DNA of 62,591 nucleotides from Methanosarcina sp. KYL-1 (GTDB lineage Archaea > Halobacteriota > Methanosarcinia > Methanosarcinales > Methanosarcinaceae), in contig NZ_VOUA01000022.1 in assembly GCF_024372725.1 (NCBI RefSeq), forward strand, positions 1 to 62,591. Reading direction: 5' to 3'. Position 1 is the first letter of the stretch. Every line of letters starts with the position of its first letter. This document shows, piece after piece, positions 62,264 through 62,591 of this stretch. The notes beneath the pieces are model-generated. The model saw nothing but the letters and a program-made list of their open reading frames with translations. It had not been told where the DNA came from and did not search any database. Made by a program: the position numbers and the translations under genes.

Positions 62264-62591
62264 TATAATTCCTTTTAAACGTTTTTTCTTGCTTTTCAGA
62301 GTTCTGAAATATTTTATGTTAATAATTTTATGTTATTATGTTGTTATGTTATTAACTCTTATAATTTGTATTTTGCCGGCTCTTTTCTGTTTTTTCCTGT
62401 ATTCGTCTCTACAAAGCCTTAGTTTTAGGAGCATTAAGGGCTAATCCCCGCTTTTTCAAAGGCTGGATACAGCCCGTCAACTCCAACAACGCAACTTTAT
62501 TAACATATGTATAGTAACCATCTACATAAAATAATATGCCAGAGAAAGATTATTGGATAGTATATTGATACCTAAAAGGTTGATACCTAAA
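62264..62591. other. Spacer at the window edge
   Basis: AT-rich, with two copies of TTGATACCTAAA at the very end (62566 and 62580). No gene can be supported before the window ends. Confidence 0.5.

Overview
The window is a stretch of an archaeal chromosome from a methanogen of the Methanosarcina type. The evidence is a formylmethanofuran dehydrogenase operon (fwdDBAC), a RamA-like corrinoid activator and a MtaA/MtbA-type methylcobamide:CoM methyltransferase, a duplicated-domain S-layer protein with a PGF-CTERM anchor, an NrpRII-type nitrogen regulator without its own DNA-binding domain, a cupin-type phosphoglucose isomerase, a tRNA with a bulge-helix-bulge intron, and long AT-rich gene-poor spacers. 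The exact species cannot be read from the sequence.

Layout. 1-3 kb: 3' part of a giant beta-helix surface protein. 3-9.4 kb: SfsA, uracil permease and uracil phosphoribosyltransferase, a double cupredoxin-like protein, a duplicated hairpin element and a FilR1-type regulator. 9.4-18.1 kb: methyltransferase, CDF metal exporter, a minus-strand sulfur/Fe-S island (TusA, DsrE-like, IscS-like, IscU fusion, lipoprotein), HIT protein, SemiSWEET and small membrane or zinc proteins. 18.3-23.5 kb: seven-repeat CARDB surface protein, peptide-deformylase-like protein, YbaK-like deacylase. 23.6-28.4 kb: unknown coiled protein, PRC-barrel/Thg1/TyrS cluster, malate dehydrogenase. 28.7-38.8 kb: nuclease, phosphoglucose isomerase, NrpRII, RecJ-like nuclease with a PD-(D/E)XK partner, DUF1699, Elp3. 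38.8-39.9 kb: decayed IS200/IS605 element. 40.9-48.5 kb: S-layer protein, lipoprotein, fwd operon. 49.4 kb: intron-containing tRNA(CAT). 50.2-58.2 kb: peptide/nickel-type ABC importer operon carrying a methyltransferase, followed by an ABC-2 exporter. 58.3-62.3 kb: Cys-rich protein, RamA-like activator, MtaA/MtbA-like methyltransferase.

Points that deserve attention. (1) The CARDB surface protein has its only plausible ATG and signal peptide separated from the rest of its frame by a single in-frame TAG, which in Methanosarcina can be read as pyrrolysine. (2) The cysteine desulfurase homologue keeps its active-site Cys but has lost the PLP lysine and several other PLP contacts, lies beside an IscU fused to a DUF59-like domain, and has no ATG/GTG/TTG start that would include its conserved N terminus. 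(3) An IS605-type right end (omega-RNA-like hairpin) stands alone at 27.3 kb and matches the right end of the broken tnpB element at 38.8 kb, with the stem conserved and the loop changed. (4) A ~240-bp element with a strictly conserved 12-bp inverted repeat is tandemly duplicated upstream of the FilR1-type regulator. (5) At least ten unrelated short tandem arrays sit in the spacers.

All family assignments come from motif recognition by eye; no database search was possible.
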